NCBI RefSeq assembly: GCF_003075395.1
Contig: NZ_QDFV01000007.1
Location: 94,079 to 158,078 of the forward strand
Direction: 5' to 3'
From: Microbacterium sp. TPD7012
GTDB lineage: Bacteria; Actinomycetota; Actinomycetes; Actinomycetales; Microbacteriaceae
Length of the DNA stretch: 64,000 bases
Each line of letters starts with the position of its first letter. Position 1 is the first letter of the stretch. This document shows positions 32,956 through 41,392 of this stretch, piece after piece. The position numbers were made by a program, and so were the translations under genes. The notes under the pieces were generated by a model. It was given only the letters and a program-made list of their open reading frames with translations. It was not told the origin of the DNA and searched no databases.

Positions 32956-34092
32956 ATGCTCTACCTCGACCACGCCGCCACGTCTCCGGTACGACCGGAG
33001 GTGCTCGCTGCGATGCATCCGTACCTCACGGCGGTGTTCGGGAACCCCTCCAGTCACCACACGGCAGGCGAGGCCGCGGCGAGCGCGCTCGACGACGCCA
33101 GAGGCCGGGTGGCGAGCGTGCTCGGCATGCGCCGCGGCGACGTGGTGTTCACCGCGGGAGGCACCGAGGCGAACAACCTGGCTCTCAAGGGCATCGTGCT
33201 CGCGGCACTCGACGCCGGGCGGAGGCACCTCGTGGTGTCCCCCATCGAGCACGAGTCGATCCTCGAATCCGCCGACTATCTGAGCCGCTTCCACTCCGTC
33301 GCGGTCACGAGACTCCGTGTCGACGCCGCGGGACGCATCGAGCCGTCCGCCCTCGCGGAGGCAATCCGCGAGGACACGGCGCTCGTCTCCCTCGGCCACG
33401 CGAACAACGAGATCGGCACGGTGCAGGATGTCGCGGCTCTCGCAGCGGTGGCCCGCGCGGCCGGCGTCCCGCTTCATCTCGACGCGGTGCAGTCGGCCGG
33501 ATGGCTGCCGCTGCGAGATCTCGGCGCGGATGCCGTGTCGATCGCCGGACACAAGCTCGGCGCCCCGAAGGGCACCGGTGCGCTGGCGGTGCGCGGTCGG
33601 GTTCCGTTGGAGCCGCTGCTGCACGGCGGCGGTCAGGAGCGCGGACGCCGCTCCGGCACCGAGAACGTCGCCGGCGCCGTCGGCCTGGCGACGGCCCTCG
33701 AACTCGCCGAGGCCGAGCGGGAGGTCGCGTCCGCCCGCGTCGGCGCCGCGACGGCGCGGTTCATCGCCGGCGTGCTGCGCGCCGTTCCGCAGGCGGCGCT
33801 CACCGGGGATCCCGACCACCGACTCCCGGGCACAGCGAGCTTCACGTTCGCGGGAACCAGTGGCGAGGCGGTGCTGCTGGAGCTGGAGCGCCGAGGGGTG
33901 ATCTCGTCCAGCGGGTCGGCGTGCGCGGCGGGCAGCGACGAACCGTCTCCCGTGCTCCTCGCCTGCGGCATCCCGCCCGAGGTCGCGCAGACCTCCGTGC
34001 GCTTCACGTTCGGCCGGGAGCCCCTTCCCGACGACGCGCCGGAGCGCCTGACGGCCCTCGTCACAGAGTCCGTGCGAGCGGCCTCGGTCTGA
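32956..34092 (+). CDS. Cysteine desulfurase (NifS/IscS family)
   Basis: A 378-residue PLP enzyme that releases sulfur from cysteine. It has AGGTEANNLALKG, the PLP lysine in SIAGHKLGAPKGTGAL and the active-site Cys in SSSGSACAAGSDEPS. It starts 5 bases after nadC and so belongs to the nad operon. In this place it can supply sulfur for the NadA Fe-S cluster, a pairing known from other bacteria (NifS beside nadBCA). It could also serve tRNA thiolation. Confidence 0.92.
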   Translation: MLYLDHAATSPVRPEVLAAMHPYLTAVFGNPSSHHTAGEAAASALDDARGRVASVLGMRRGDVVFTAGGTEANNLALKGIVLAALDAGRRHLVVSPIEHESILESADYLSRFHSVAVTRLRVDAAGRIEPSALAEAIREDTALVSLGHANNEIGTVQDVAALAAVARAAGVPLHLDAVQSAGWLPLRDLGADAVSIAGHKLGAPKGTGALAVRGRVPLEPLLHGGGQERGRRSGTENVAGAVGLATALELAEAEREVASARVGAATARFIAGVLRAVPQAALTGDPDHRLPGTASFTFAGTSGEAVLLELERRGVISSSGSACAAGSDEPSPVLLACGIPPEVAQTSVRFTFGREPLPDDAPERLTALVTESVRAASV

Positions 34093-34102
34093 GGCGCGGC
34101 CA

Positions 34103-34114
34103 TAGACTCGGCTG
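34103..34114 (+). promoter_or_regulatory. Leaderless promoter of the glycosyltransferase gene
   Basis: TAGACT (34103-34108), six bases, then the GTG at 34115. Confidence 0.6.
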
Positions 34115-35062
34115 GTGACTGCATCCGCCCCGATCGTGACGATGATCGTCCCCGGACGTGACATCGCCGCCTTCGCCCCGGCCGCCCTCGCCTCCCTGCG
34201 CGCCCAGACGGAGACCCGCTGGCGCGCGATCCTCATCGACGACGGCTCGGCCGACGAGACCGGAGCGATCTTCGCAGAGGCCGCAGGCACCGACCCCCGG
34301 TTCACCGTGCTCAGACACGAGGCCTCCCGCGGACTCGGCGCGGCCCGCAACGTCGGACTCGCCCTCGTCGACACCCCGTATCTCGGCTTCCTCGACGGCG
34401 ACGACGAACTCGCCCCCGAAGCCCTGTCGCGCCTGACCGGGACGCTCGCCGAGACCGGGAGCGACTTCGTCGCGGGCGCGTACGTGCGACTGCGCCCGCA
34501 CGGCGACTCGTACAACGCCGGTCGCGTGCAGCCGTGGATCTCGGCGGCGACCGATCCTGAACGGCTCGGCACGTCTCTCGCGCAGCACCCGCGAGCGGTG
34601 TCGAACATCGTGGCCTGGTCGAAGATCAGCCGCACCGGCTTCTGGCACGATCTCCGGTTCCCCGAAGGCGTCGCGTACGAGGATCAGATCGTCGCCCAGC
34701 TGATGTACACCCGGGCCCGTTCCTTCGACGTCATCCCCGACGTCGTCGTGCGTTGGCGGGTGCGCCCCGACGGCACCTCGATCACGCAGGGGAAGTCTCA
34801 GCTCCCGGTTCTGCGCGACTATCTCGCCGCCCTCCGCGGCGGCATCCGGGTGCTGCAGGACGCCGGCGAGCGCGCGGCCGTCACCGCGCGGCTCGACCTG
34901 ATCCTCGCGATGGACATGCCCTCGCTGCTCGACATCGCCGCGACCCACGACGACCCCGCCTACGCTGCCGAGGTCGCCGTGTTCATCGACGAGCTCCGCG
35001 CGCTTCCGGAGTTCGCCGACGCCTCCCCCGATGAGGCGATCGCTGCGGCGCTCTCCTGGTGA
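34115..35062 (+). CDS. Family 2 glycosyltransferase
   Basis: A 315-residue GT-A fold transferase. The nucleotide-sugar binding start VTMIVPGRDIAAFAPAALAS (split here after 20), ILIDDGSADETGAI, the GLGAARNVGL helix and the metal-binding FLDGDDEL (DxD-like) are all present. No membrane segment is predicted, so it is probably cytoplasmic and may add sugars to a wall polymer or capsule. The acceptor is unknown. The start is the GTG after TAGACT plus six bases. Confidence 0.87.
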   Translation: MTASAPIVTMIVPGRDIAAFAPAALASLRAQTETRWRAILIDDGSADETGAIFAEAAGTDPRFTVLRHEASRGLGAARNVGLALVDTPYLGFLDGDDELAPEALSRLTGTLAETGSDFVAGAYVRLRPHGDSYNAGRVQPWISAATDPERLGTSLAQHPRAVSNIVAWSKISRTGFWHDLRFPEGVAYEDQIVAQLMYTRARSFDVIPDVVVRWRVRPDGTSITQGKSQLPVLRDYLAALRGGIRVLQDAGERAAVTARLDLILAMDMPSLLDIAATHDDPAYAAEVAVFIDELRALPEFADASPDEAIAAALSW

Positions 35063-35081
35063 TTCGACGAACGGTGATTCC

Positions 35082-35855
35082 ATGAACGACTACCTCGACG
35101 CGCTCTTCTCACTCGAGGACCGCACCGCCGTGGTGACCGGCGGCAGCTCGGGCATCGGGCGCGGCATCGCCACGGCATTGGCCCGTGCCGGAGCGTCGAC
35201 CGTCATCGTCGCCCGAGGGGCCGAGCGCATCGACGAGACCGTGCGCGAGCTGCAGGAGAGCGGATGCCGCGTCGCCGGTGTCGTCGGCGATCTCGGCACC
35301 CGTGCGGGCATCCACGCCCTCGCCGAGGCGGCGGCCGAACCCTTCGGCGACCCGGACATCCTGGTGAACTCGGCCGGCATCAACATCCGGCCGCCCTACG
35401 CGGAGATCACCGAGGACGACTGGGATGCCACGATGACGGTGAACACTCTCGCACCCTTTCTGCTCGGACAGCACTATGCCCGCGGAATGGTCGAGCGCGG
35501 GTACGGCCGGCTCATCCACATCAGCTCCCAGCAGGCGCACCGCGCGTTCGTCGGCAGCGGGATCTACGGCGCGTCCAAGGGCGCGGTGGAGTCCCTCATG
35601 CGGTCCGAGGCCGAGGCCTGGGGCGGCACGGGGGTGACGAGCAACACCCTCGTCCCGGGGTTCGTCCTCACCCCGCTCAACGCGCGACTTCAGGAGGACC
35701 CCGAGAAGATCGCCGCCCTCGCCGCACGCACCATGATCGGTCGCAACGGTCTGCCGAGCGACTTCGCCGGTGCGGCGGTCTTCCTCGCCGGGGCAGGCTC
35801 CGGCTACGTCACCGGTCACTCGCTCTTCGTCGACGGAGGCCTCTCGGTGCACTGA
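35082..35855 (+). CDS. Short-chain dehydrogenase/reductase
   Basis: A 257-residue SDR enzyme with the cofactor motif TGGSSGIGRG near residues 18-27, NSAGI (residues about 103-107), and the catalytic Ser and Tyr-x3-Lys in HISSQQAHRAFVGSGIYGASKGA (split between QQ and AH). The C-terminus GHSLFVDGGLSVH is typical. It resembles gluconate 5-dehydrogenase-like SDRs, but the substrate cannot be fixed. It follows the glycosyltransferase by 19 bases and may be co-transcribed. Confidence 0.87.
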   Translation: MNDYLDALFSLEDRTAVVTGGSSGIGRGIATALARAGASTVIVARGAERIDETVRELQESGCRVAGVVGDLGTRAGIHALAEAAAEPFGDPDILVNSAGINIRPPYAEITEDDWDATMTVNTLAPFLLGQHYARGMVERGYGRLIHISSQQAHRAFVGSGIYGASKGAVESLMRSEAEAWGGTGVTSNTLVPGFVLTPLNARLQEDPEKIAALAARTMIGRNGLPSDFAGAAVFLAGAGSGYVTGHSLFVDGGLSVH

Positions 35856-35873
35856 CCGGCACCCGCGCCACGC

Positions 35874-37934
35874 TCAGGTCTCGGCGGGATAGACCCGCTC
35901 GTCGACCCTCGGCTCGGCGAGCAGCGGGACCGCAGCCGTGAGCGCGGCCACCGCATCGGCGCCGGCGGAGTCCACGGGCGCACGGTCGGCCCTGCGATCG
36001 GTGAGCGCCGCCTGGATGCCGCCGGTCACCGCGTCCTCGACGACCGCCTCGGTCGCGAGCACGCGCGAGGCCGCGACCTGCTGGGCGGCGAGCTCGGCGT
36101 AGAGGCCGTCGTGGGCGAGCAGCTCGGCGTGCGTACCCGACTCGACGATCCGGCCGGCCTCGACGACGTGGATGACGTCGGCGCCCATGACCGTCGACAG
36201 CCGGTGGGCGATCGACAGCGTGGTGCGGCCCTTCGCGGCCTCGTCGAGCGCCTCCTGCACGACGCGCTCCGAGACGGTGTCGAGGGCCGAGGTCGCCTCG
36301 TCGAGGAGGAGGACCGGCGGGTCCTTCAGCAGCACGCGCGCGATCGCGATGCGCTGCTTCTCGCCGCCGGAGAGCCGATATCCGCGTTCGCCGACGACCG
36401 TGTCGTACCCGTCCTCGAATCCGGCGATGATGTGGTGGATGTTCGCCGCCGTGCACGCCGCGATCACCTCCTCCTCGCTCGCCCCGGGGCGGGCGTACAG
36501 GAGGTTGTCGCGGATCGTCGCGTGGAAGAGATACGTCTCCTGCGAGACGATGCCGACATTGTCGATGATCGACTCCTGCGTCAGCGCGCGCACGTCGGCG
36601 CCGGCGAAGAGCACCGAGCCGCCCTTCGCCTCGTAGAGCCGCGGTGCCAGGTAGAGGATCGTGGTCTTGCCGGCACCGGAAGGCCCGACGAAGGCGACGT
36701 GCTGTCCGGGCTCGGCGACGAAGGAGACGCCGTCCAGCGTGGGCCGGGCCTCCGCCGACGCGTCGGGATAGCGGAAGACGACGTCGGCGAACTCGATGCG
36801 TCCGCGCGGACCAGGCGCATCGTCCACCGAGATCGCATCCGGGGCGTCCTCGATCTCGGGGACCAGGTCGAGGTACTCGAAGATCCGCGCGAACAGCGCG
36901 GAGGAGGTCTGCAGGTCGAGCGAGACGCGCATGAGCCCCATCAGCGGCATCAGCAGCCGCGCCTGCACGGTGGTGAACGCGACGACCGTGCCGGCGGTGA
37001 TCGCGTCGGTCCCTCCGGTGATCAGATAACCGGAGACGAGGTAGATGACCGCCGGAACGCTGGCCATCAGCACCTGGACCACGGCGAAGAATCCCTGGCC
37101 GCTCATCGCCCTGCGCACCTGGAGTGTCACCTGGTTGCGGTTCTCTGCCTGATACCGCTGCGACTCGGTGCGCTGCCGGTTGAACGCCTTCGAGAGCAGC
37201 ATGCCCGAGACGCTCAGCGTCTCCTGCGTGATCGAGGTCAGCTCCGACAACGACTCCTGCGTCTCCCCCGCGATCCGCGCGCGCACCTGGCCGACGCGAC
37301 GCTGCACGAAGATCAGGAACGGCATCAGCACCACCGCGATGAGGGTCAGACGCCAGTCGATGAGGATCATGGCGACGAGCGACGCCACCACCGTCACGAC
37401 GTTCCCGAGGATGCTGGTGACCGTGTTGGTCAGCACGCCGGAGACTCCGCCGACGTCGTTCTGCAGCCGCGACTGGATCACGCCGGTCTTGGTGCGGGTG
37501 AAGAAGCCGAGCTCCATCGCCTGGAGGTGCTCGAACAGTTTGACGCGCAGGTCGCCGGTGACGCTGTTGCCGACCGTCGCCGTCAGCCAGGTCTGCGCGA
37601 CGCCCAGCACCGCGGAGAACAGGAAAAGTCCCACCATGGCCGCGACCAGCCAGGCCAGCAGCTCGAGCTGCGGGCTGCCGCCGTCGACGGGGAAGAGCGC
37701 GTCGTCGAAGATGCGCTGGACGATCAGCGGAGGGATGACGGCGATGGCCGCACCCGCGACGACCAGGATGCCGGTGAAGAAGATCCGCCACCGGTACGGG
37801 CGGAACAGCGCGATCACGCGGGCGCCGAGACCGCTGATGCGCGGGGCCTCGGCGTTCAGCTTCCGCTGCGCGTCTTCGTCGACGCCGCGGAACCCGCCGC
37901 CGTGCCCACCACCCCTGCCACCGCCCATGCTCAT
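35874..37934 (-). CDS. ABC exporter, fused permease and ATPase (MsbA/LmrA-like)
   Basis: A 686-residue half-transporter. A Gly/His-rich N-terminus (GGGRGGGHGGGFRG) precedes six membrane segments (about residues 45-345) and a C-terminal nucleotide-binding domain with GPSGAGKTTILYLAP, YRLSGGEKQRIAIARVL and LLLDEATSALD. About 75 residues beyond the NBD are Ala/Val-rich and unassigned. It would work as a homodimer exporting a lipid or drug. The ATG at 37934 lies six bases from a TACGCT box; longer upstream frames are excluded by this. Confidence 0.9.
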   Translation of the reverse strand: MSMGGGRGGGHGGGFRGVDEDAQRKLNAEAPRISGLGARVIALFRPYRWRIFFTGILVVAGAAIAVIPPLIVQRIFDDALFPVDGGSPQLELLAWLVAAMVGLFLFSAVLGVAQTWLTATVGNSVTGDLRVKLFEHLQAMELGFFTRTKTGVIQSRLQNDVGGVSGVLTNTVTSILGNVVTVVASLVAMILIDWRLTLIAVVLMPFLIFVQRRVGQVRARIAGETQESLSELTSITQETLSVSGMLLSKAFNRQRTESQRYQAENRNQVTLQVRRAMSGQGFFAVVQVLMASVPAVIYLVSGYLITGGTDAITAGTVVAFTTVQARLLMPLMGLMRVSLDLQTSSALFARIFEYLDLVPEIEDAPDAISVDDAPGPRGRIEFADVVFRYPDASAEARPTLDGVSFVAEPGQHVAFVGPSGAGKTTILYLAPRLYEAKGGSVLFAGADVRALTQESIIDNVGIVSQETYLFHATIRDNLLYARPGASEEEVIAACTAANIHHIIAGFEDGYDTVVGERGYRLSGGEKQRIAIARVLLKDPPVLLLDEATSALDTVSERVVQEALDEAAKGRTTLSIAHRLSTVMGADVIHVVEAGRIVESGTHAELLAHDGLYAELAAQQVAASRVLATEAVVEDAVTGGIQAALTDRRADRAPVDSAGADAVAALTAAVPLLAEPRVDERVYPAET

Positions 37935-37946
37935 GGCGCCAGCGTA
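37935..37946 (-). promoter_or_regulatory. Leaderless promoter of the ABC exporter gene
   Basis: On the minus strand TACGCT, six bases (GGCGCC), then ATG. Confidence 0.6.
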
Positions 37947-38030
37947 CTCAGCGCAGCGGACACCGAGGGCCGTGGGATCCGCTCTCGGCGGATTTCGTCG
38001 GGATCGGAATGAAATGTCCGACCCTGTGGT

Positions 38031-38036
38031 TACGCT
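38031..38036 (+). promoter_or_regulatory. -10 candidate of the 38095 MFS gene
   Basis: TACGCT lies 58 bases before the ATG. The leader ends with an AGGAGG ribosome site at 38082-38087, so this gene, unlike its divergent neighbour, has a normal leader. Confidence 0.4.
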
Positions 38037-38094
38037 GAGAGACTCGCGCGATCTCTCGCACATCCCCCTCATCTTGTCGCCCAGGAGGCCGCCT

Positions 38095-39573
38095 ATGTCT
38101 GCCGTCGATACCGGCTCCATCCCGACCACCCGCACGCCCTCGTCCGGCGAGATCTCTCGCACCGACATGCGTGTCATCTGGCTGCTGCTCGTCGCCGCCT
38201 TCGTCGCGATCCTCAACGAGACGACCATGGGCATCGCGATCCCGCACCTGAACACCGATCTCGGCATCCCGCCCGAGCTCGGCCAGTGGCTGACCAGCGC
38301 CTTCATGCTGACCATGGCCGTCGTCATCCCGACGACCGGCTTCATCCTCCAGCGCTTCACGACGCGCCAGGTGTTCATCGCGGCGATGGTCGCGTTCTCG
38401 CTCGGCACGCTCGTGGCGCTCGTCGCGCCCGGATTCGGCGTGCTGCTGGTCGGCCGTGTCATCCAGGCCGCAGGAACCGGCATCATGATGCCCCTGCTGA
38501 TGACGACGATCATGAACGTCGTGCCTCCGCAGTCGCGCGGCCGCATGATGGGCCGCGTCGGCATGGTCATCTCGCTCGCGCCCGCGATCGGCCCGACGCT
38601 CGCCGGTGCCGTGCTCGAGGCGTTCAACTGGCGTGCGCTCTTCGCCATCGTGCTCCCCATCGCGCTCATCGCCCTGGGTATGGGCGTCAAGTGGATGACG
38701 AACCTCGGCGAGACGCGTCGCGTCCCGCTCGACGTGCTGTCGATCCCGCTCGCGGCTCTCGGCTTCGGCGGGCTCGTGTTCGGCCTGAGCCAGTTCGGCG
38801 GCGAGGGCGGCTCCGGTGAGACGACCGGCATCATCGCCCTGGTCGTCGGAGCCGTGACACTCGGTCTGTTCGTCTGGCGTCAGCTCCTGCTGCAGCGCGT
38901 CGACGACGCGCTGCTCGATCTGCGGGTCTTCCGTGCCGGCAACTTCACCTTCGCGGTCATCATCATGACGATCCTCGCGCTATCGATGTTCGGAACGCTC
39001 ACCCTGCTCCCGCAGTACCTGCAGAACGTCGCGGGACTCAATGCCCTGCAGTCCGGGCTGATCCTGCTGCCGGGTTCCGTGCTCATGGGTCTGCTCGGCC
39101 CGGTGATGGGGCGCGTCTACGACTCCCGCGGCACCCGCCCGCTGCTGATCCCGGGAACCATCCTCGTGTCCGCCGCGCTGTTCTACTACTCGACGGTCGG
39201 CGAGCACACCGTGTGGTGGGTGCTCATCATCGTTCAGGCCGCGATGTCGGTCGGACTCGCGATGTCCTTCACGCCGCTGTTCTCCGCGTCGCTGGGCTCG
39301 CTGCAGCGCTCGCTGTATTCTCACGGCTCCGCCGTGCTGAACACGCTGCAGCAGGTCGGTGGCGCTGCGGGCGTCGCACTGCTCACGGTGACGTACTCCG
39401 CGATCCTGCACGCCGGAGAGAGCGAAGGCCTCTCGACGGCGACCGCCGGTGCGCCGGGGGCGCGCATGGCGTTCCTGATCGCGGCGATCATCTCCCTGGC
39501 CGCGGTGGCGCTGAGCCCGTTCGTGCGCAAGCCCGCTGATGACGCGGGCGAGGGATTCCACGGCGGTCACTGA
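38095..39573 (+). CDS. MFS efflux transporter, DHA2 type
   Basis: A 492-residue protein with 14 hydrophobic segments and the DHA2 sequence style: NETTMGIAIPHLNTDLGI and the segment GRVIQAAGTGIMMPLL (motif C-like region). A strong AGGAGG site precedes the ATG. It is divergent from the ABC exporter gene at 37934, so the two exporters may be controlled together. The substrate is unknown. The next gene on its strand is 310 bases away. Confidence 0.88.
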   Translation: MSAVDTGSIPTTRTPSSGEISRTDMRVIWLLLVAAFVAILNETTMGIAIPHLNTDLGIPPELGQWLTSAFMLTMAVVIPTTGFILQRFTTRQVFIAAMVAFSLGTLVALVAPGFGVLLVGRVIQAAGTGIMMPLLMTTIMNVVPPQSRGRMMGRVGMVISLAPAIGPTLAGAVLEAFNWRALFAIVLPIALIALGMGVKWMTNLGETRRVPLDVLSIPLAALGFGGLVFGLSQFGGEGGSGETTGIIALVVGAVTLGLFVWRQLLLQRVDDALLDLRVFRAGNFTFAVIIMTILALSMFGTLTLLPQYLQNVAGLNALQSGLILLPGSVLMGLLGPVMGRVYDSRGTRPLLIPGTILVSAALFYYSTVGEHTVWWVLIIVQAAMSVGLAMSFTPLFSASLGSLQRSLYSHGSAVLNTLQQVGGAAGVALLTVTYSAILHAGESEGLSTATAGAPGARMAFLIAAIISLAAVALSPFVRKPADDAGEGFHGGH

Positions 39574-39609
39574 CCGACACGGATCGCACTACTCGGTGGC
39601 GTCTGCCCG

Positions 39610-39756
39610 CTACGGCGTCTTCGGCGCAGGGAAGTGGCAGACGCCACCGCTGCAATAACCGGCCGCATCGGCCTCGAGCAGGTTCAGAGCACCCGCGAGC
39701 GGCGGGGGCGCGAGAGGCGCATCCTGTGCTGCGGTGTCCTGCTGCGTCTTCTTCAT
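39610..39756 (-). CDS. Small protein of 48 residues with a C-terminal Cys-x4-Cys motif
   Basis: A short frame from an ATG at 39756. The N-terminus is Lys/Gln-rich (MKKTQQDTAAQD), followed by a Pro/Ala linker, ALNLLEADAAGY and a C-terminus CSGGVCHFPAPKTP. The start is supported by TACCAT exactly six bases upstream, the leaderless rule of this genome. Short actinobacterial proteins with a similar Cys-rich end exist, but I know no function. Metal binding or redox pairing of the two Cys is inference. It is divergent from the AhpD-like gene at 39886. Confidence 0.6.
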   Translation of the reverse strand: MKKTQQDTAAQDAPLAPPPLAGALNLLEADAAGYCSGGVCHFPAPKTP

Positions 39757-39828
39757 CCTTCGATGGTACGCCTGCCGGAGGCCACCGGCGCCGCCCGCCC
39801 CTTCCCCGCGTGATACGCCCGGCGTATC
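39757..39828. promoter_or_regulatory. Divergent promoter region with palindrome GATACGCC-C-GGCGTATC
   Basis: TACCAT (39768-39763, minus strand) lies six bases before the small gene. At 39812-39828 a perfect 8-bp inverted repeat with one central base sits between the small gene and the AhpD-like gene. It has operator geometry. The regulator is unknown. Confidence 0.5.
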
Positions 39829-39885
39829 GTTCGCTGTGATGCTGGGGCGCGTGCGCGCTCCGGCGACCGCAGCGAAGGAGCCGCC

Positions 39886-40488
39886 ATGATCATCGAGACG
39901 CCGGGAGAGGCCGCGGCAACGGGCCATGTCGCCGAGATGTATGCGGGCGACATCGACGACGACGGCTTCGTCTTCGGGCACACACGCGCGATGGCTGTGA
40001 ATCCCGACGCGCATGCCGCCTTCGAGGACCTGATCGGCGCGATCGTGCCGTCGATCGGCATCCGCGTGTACGAGGCGGCCACGCTCGGCGCGGCGCGGGC
40101 CATCGGCTCCACCCACTGCCTCCTCGCTCACGGCCGCAAGTCGCTGCGAGCCGAGGTCCTCGACGAGGACGCCCTCGAAGCCTTCGCGGCGGGAGACGAC
40201 GCCGGATTCACCCCCGCCGAGCAGGTGGTCGTCGAGTACGCCGCGCGGCTGTCGGACGACCCCGCCTCGATGACGGATGCCGACACGCAGGCCCTGCGCG
40301 ACGTCGGCTATTCGGACCGGCAGATCGTGGACATCACCCTCGCGGCGGCGGCGCGGAACTTCTTCAGCCGGGCTCTGCTCGCCCTCGCCGTGCCGGTCGA
40401 CGAGGTCCCCGGCCTGAATCCGACCATCGCCGCCGCGCTGACGCGCTCGAACGCCGCCGGCCGCTCGCAGCCGACAGCGGATGGATAG
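39886..40488 (+). CDS. Carboxymuconolactone decarboxylase / AhpD-like protein
   Basis: A 200-residue all-helical protein of the AhpD-like superfamily. The active region reads RAIGSTHCLLAHGRK. The Cys and the His four residues later match the second Cys and His of AhpD, but the first Cys of the usual Cys-x2-Cys is a Ser here. The protein may therefore be a peroxidase with an external thiol partner, or not redox-active. The ATG has an AAGGAG site. It is divergent from the 48-residue Cys protein, which could be such a partner (inference). Confidence 0.82.
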   Translation: MIIETPGEAAATGHVAEMYAGDIDDDGFVFGHTRAMAVNPDAHAAFEDLIGAIVPSIGIRVYEAATLGAARAIGSTHCLLAHGRKSLRAEVLDEDALEAFAAGDDAGFTPAEQVVVEYAARLSDDPASMTDADTQALRDVGYSDRQIVDITLAAAARNFFSRALLALAVPVDEVPGLNPTIAAALTRSNAAGRSQPTADG

Positions 40489-40499
40489 CCGGTCTCCCC

Positions 40500-40511
40500 T
40501 ACGGTTGAGCC
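40500..40511 (+). promoter_or_regulatory. Leaderless promoter of the acyltransferase gene
   Basis: TACGGT, six bases (TGAGCC), then the ATG at 40512. Confidence 0.6.
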
Positions 40512-41102
40512 ATGCTCAAACGACTCCTCGCCCGCTTGTTCTGGGCGTTCAGCCGCTGGACGCTCACGAGTGAAGGCGCACCGACGCGCCCGACGGTGCT
40601 GGTGGGCGCACCGCACACGTCCAACTGGGACTTCGTCCTGATGCTCGCCATCGCGTGGCGCCTCGGCATCGACGTGCACTGGCTCGGGAAGAAGAGCCTC
40701 TTCCGCGGGTGGCGGGGTCCGATCATGCGTGGACTCGGCGGCATCCCCGTCGATCGCGCCGACCCGGCGCGCGTGGTGAAGGACGTCGTGGGCCAGGTGC
40801 ATGCCCGCACGGTCTTCGGGCTGGTCGTCACACCGGACGGAACCCGCGGCGGCAACGAGTACTGGAAGTCCGGTTTCTACCGCATCGCCCGCGAGACGGG
40901 GATGCCGGTGACCCTGGGGTTCGTCGACCGCACGACCATGACCTCGGGTCTGGGACCGACGATCGACCTCACCGGCGACGTGGCTGCCGACATGGACCGC
41001 ATCCGGGCGTTCTACGCCGACAAGGCCGGCGTGCGGCCCGAGCGGCGGACAGAGCCGCGCCTGCGCGGCGAGGACCCGGCGGCCTCGCCCGACGCCGCCT
41101 GA
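40512..41102 (+). CDS. 1-acyl-glycerol-3-phosphate acyltransferase-like protein
   Basis: A 196-residue protein of the PlsC superfamily. The catalytic His-x4-Asp is in GAPHTSNWDFVLML, and the second block is LVVTPDGTRGGNEYWKSGFY, comparable to the EGTRS block with Asp for Glu. KKSLFRGWRGPIMRGLGGIPVD (split after RG) is a further conserved part. The HTSNWD variant occurs in a branch of short acyltransferases whose acceptor is not known. It probably acts at the inner face of the membrane. Confidence 0.85.
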   Translation: MLKRLLARLFWAFSRWTLTSEGAPTRPTVLVGAPHTSNWDFVLMLAIAWRLGIDVHWLGKKSLFRGWRGPIMRGLGGIPVDRADPARVVKDVVGQVHARTVFGLVVTPDGTRGGNEYWKSGFYRIARETGMPVTLGFVDRTTMTSGLGPTIDLTGDVAADMDRIRAFYADKAGVRPERRTEPRLRGEDPAASPDAA

Positions 41103-41119
41103 CGAACGGGCCGCTCCGG

Positions 41120-41323
41120 TCAGTCCTTCGACGCGGTGTGCGCCCGGGCGTAGGCCAGGTCCTTGCCGGAGAGCTGCTCCACCATCCCGACGACGGCTCC
41201 GGTCAGCACGCGGATCTCCTCTCGTACCGCCTCATCGAGAAGATGTGAGTCGCTGTCGAGCACGGACTGCTGGGCATCGGGCGACAGGTCCGACCACCAG
41301 TCGTCGATCGGGGGAAGGGTCAT
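41120..41323 (-). CDS. Hypothetical protein, 67 residues
   Basis: An acidic helical protein beginning MTLPPIDDWWSDLSPDAQQS with an AAGGAA ribosome site before the ATG. It has no Cys, signal peptide or membrane segment. It stands alone between two plus-strand genes. I do not recognise a family. Confidence 0.65.
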   Translation of the reverse strand: MTLPPIDDWWSDLSPDAQQSVLDSDSHLLDEAVREEIRVLTGAVVGMVEQLSGKDLAYARAHTASKD

Positions 41324-41392
41324 CGTTCCTTCTTTCAGCGGGGTGGGGCAACGGGCTGGACATCACCGGATCACCGGCACGACACTGAGATC

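Noticed and set aside
32563..34635. 690-residue minus-strand frame opposite nadC and the cysteine desulfurase
   Set aside because: It crosses several real plus-strand genes and shows only Arg/Ser-rich sequence.
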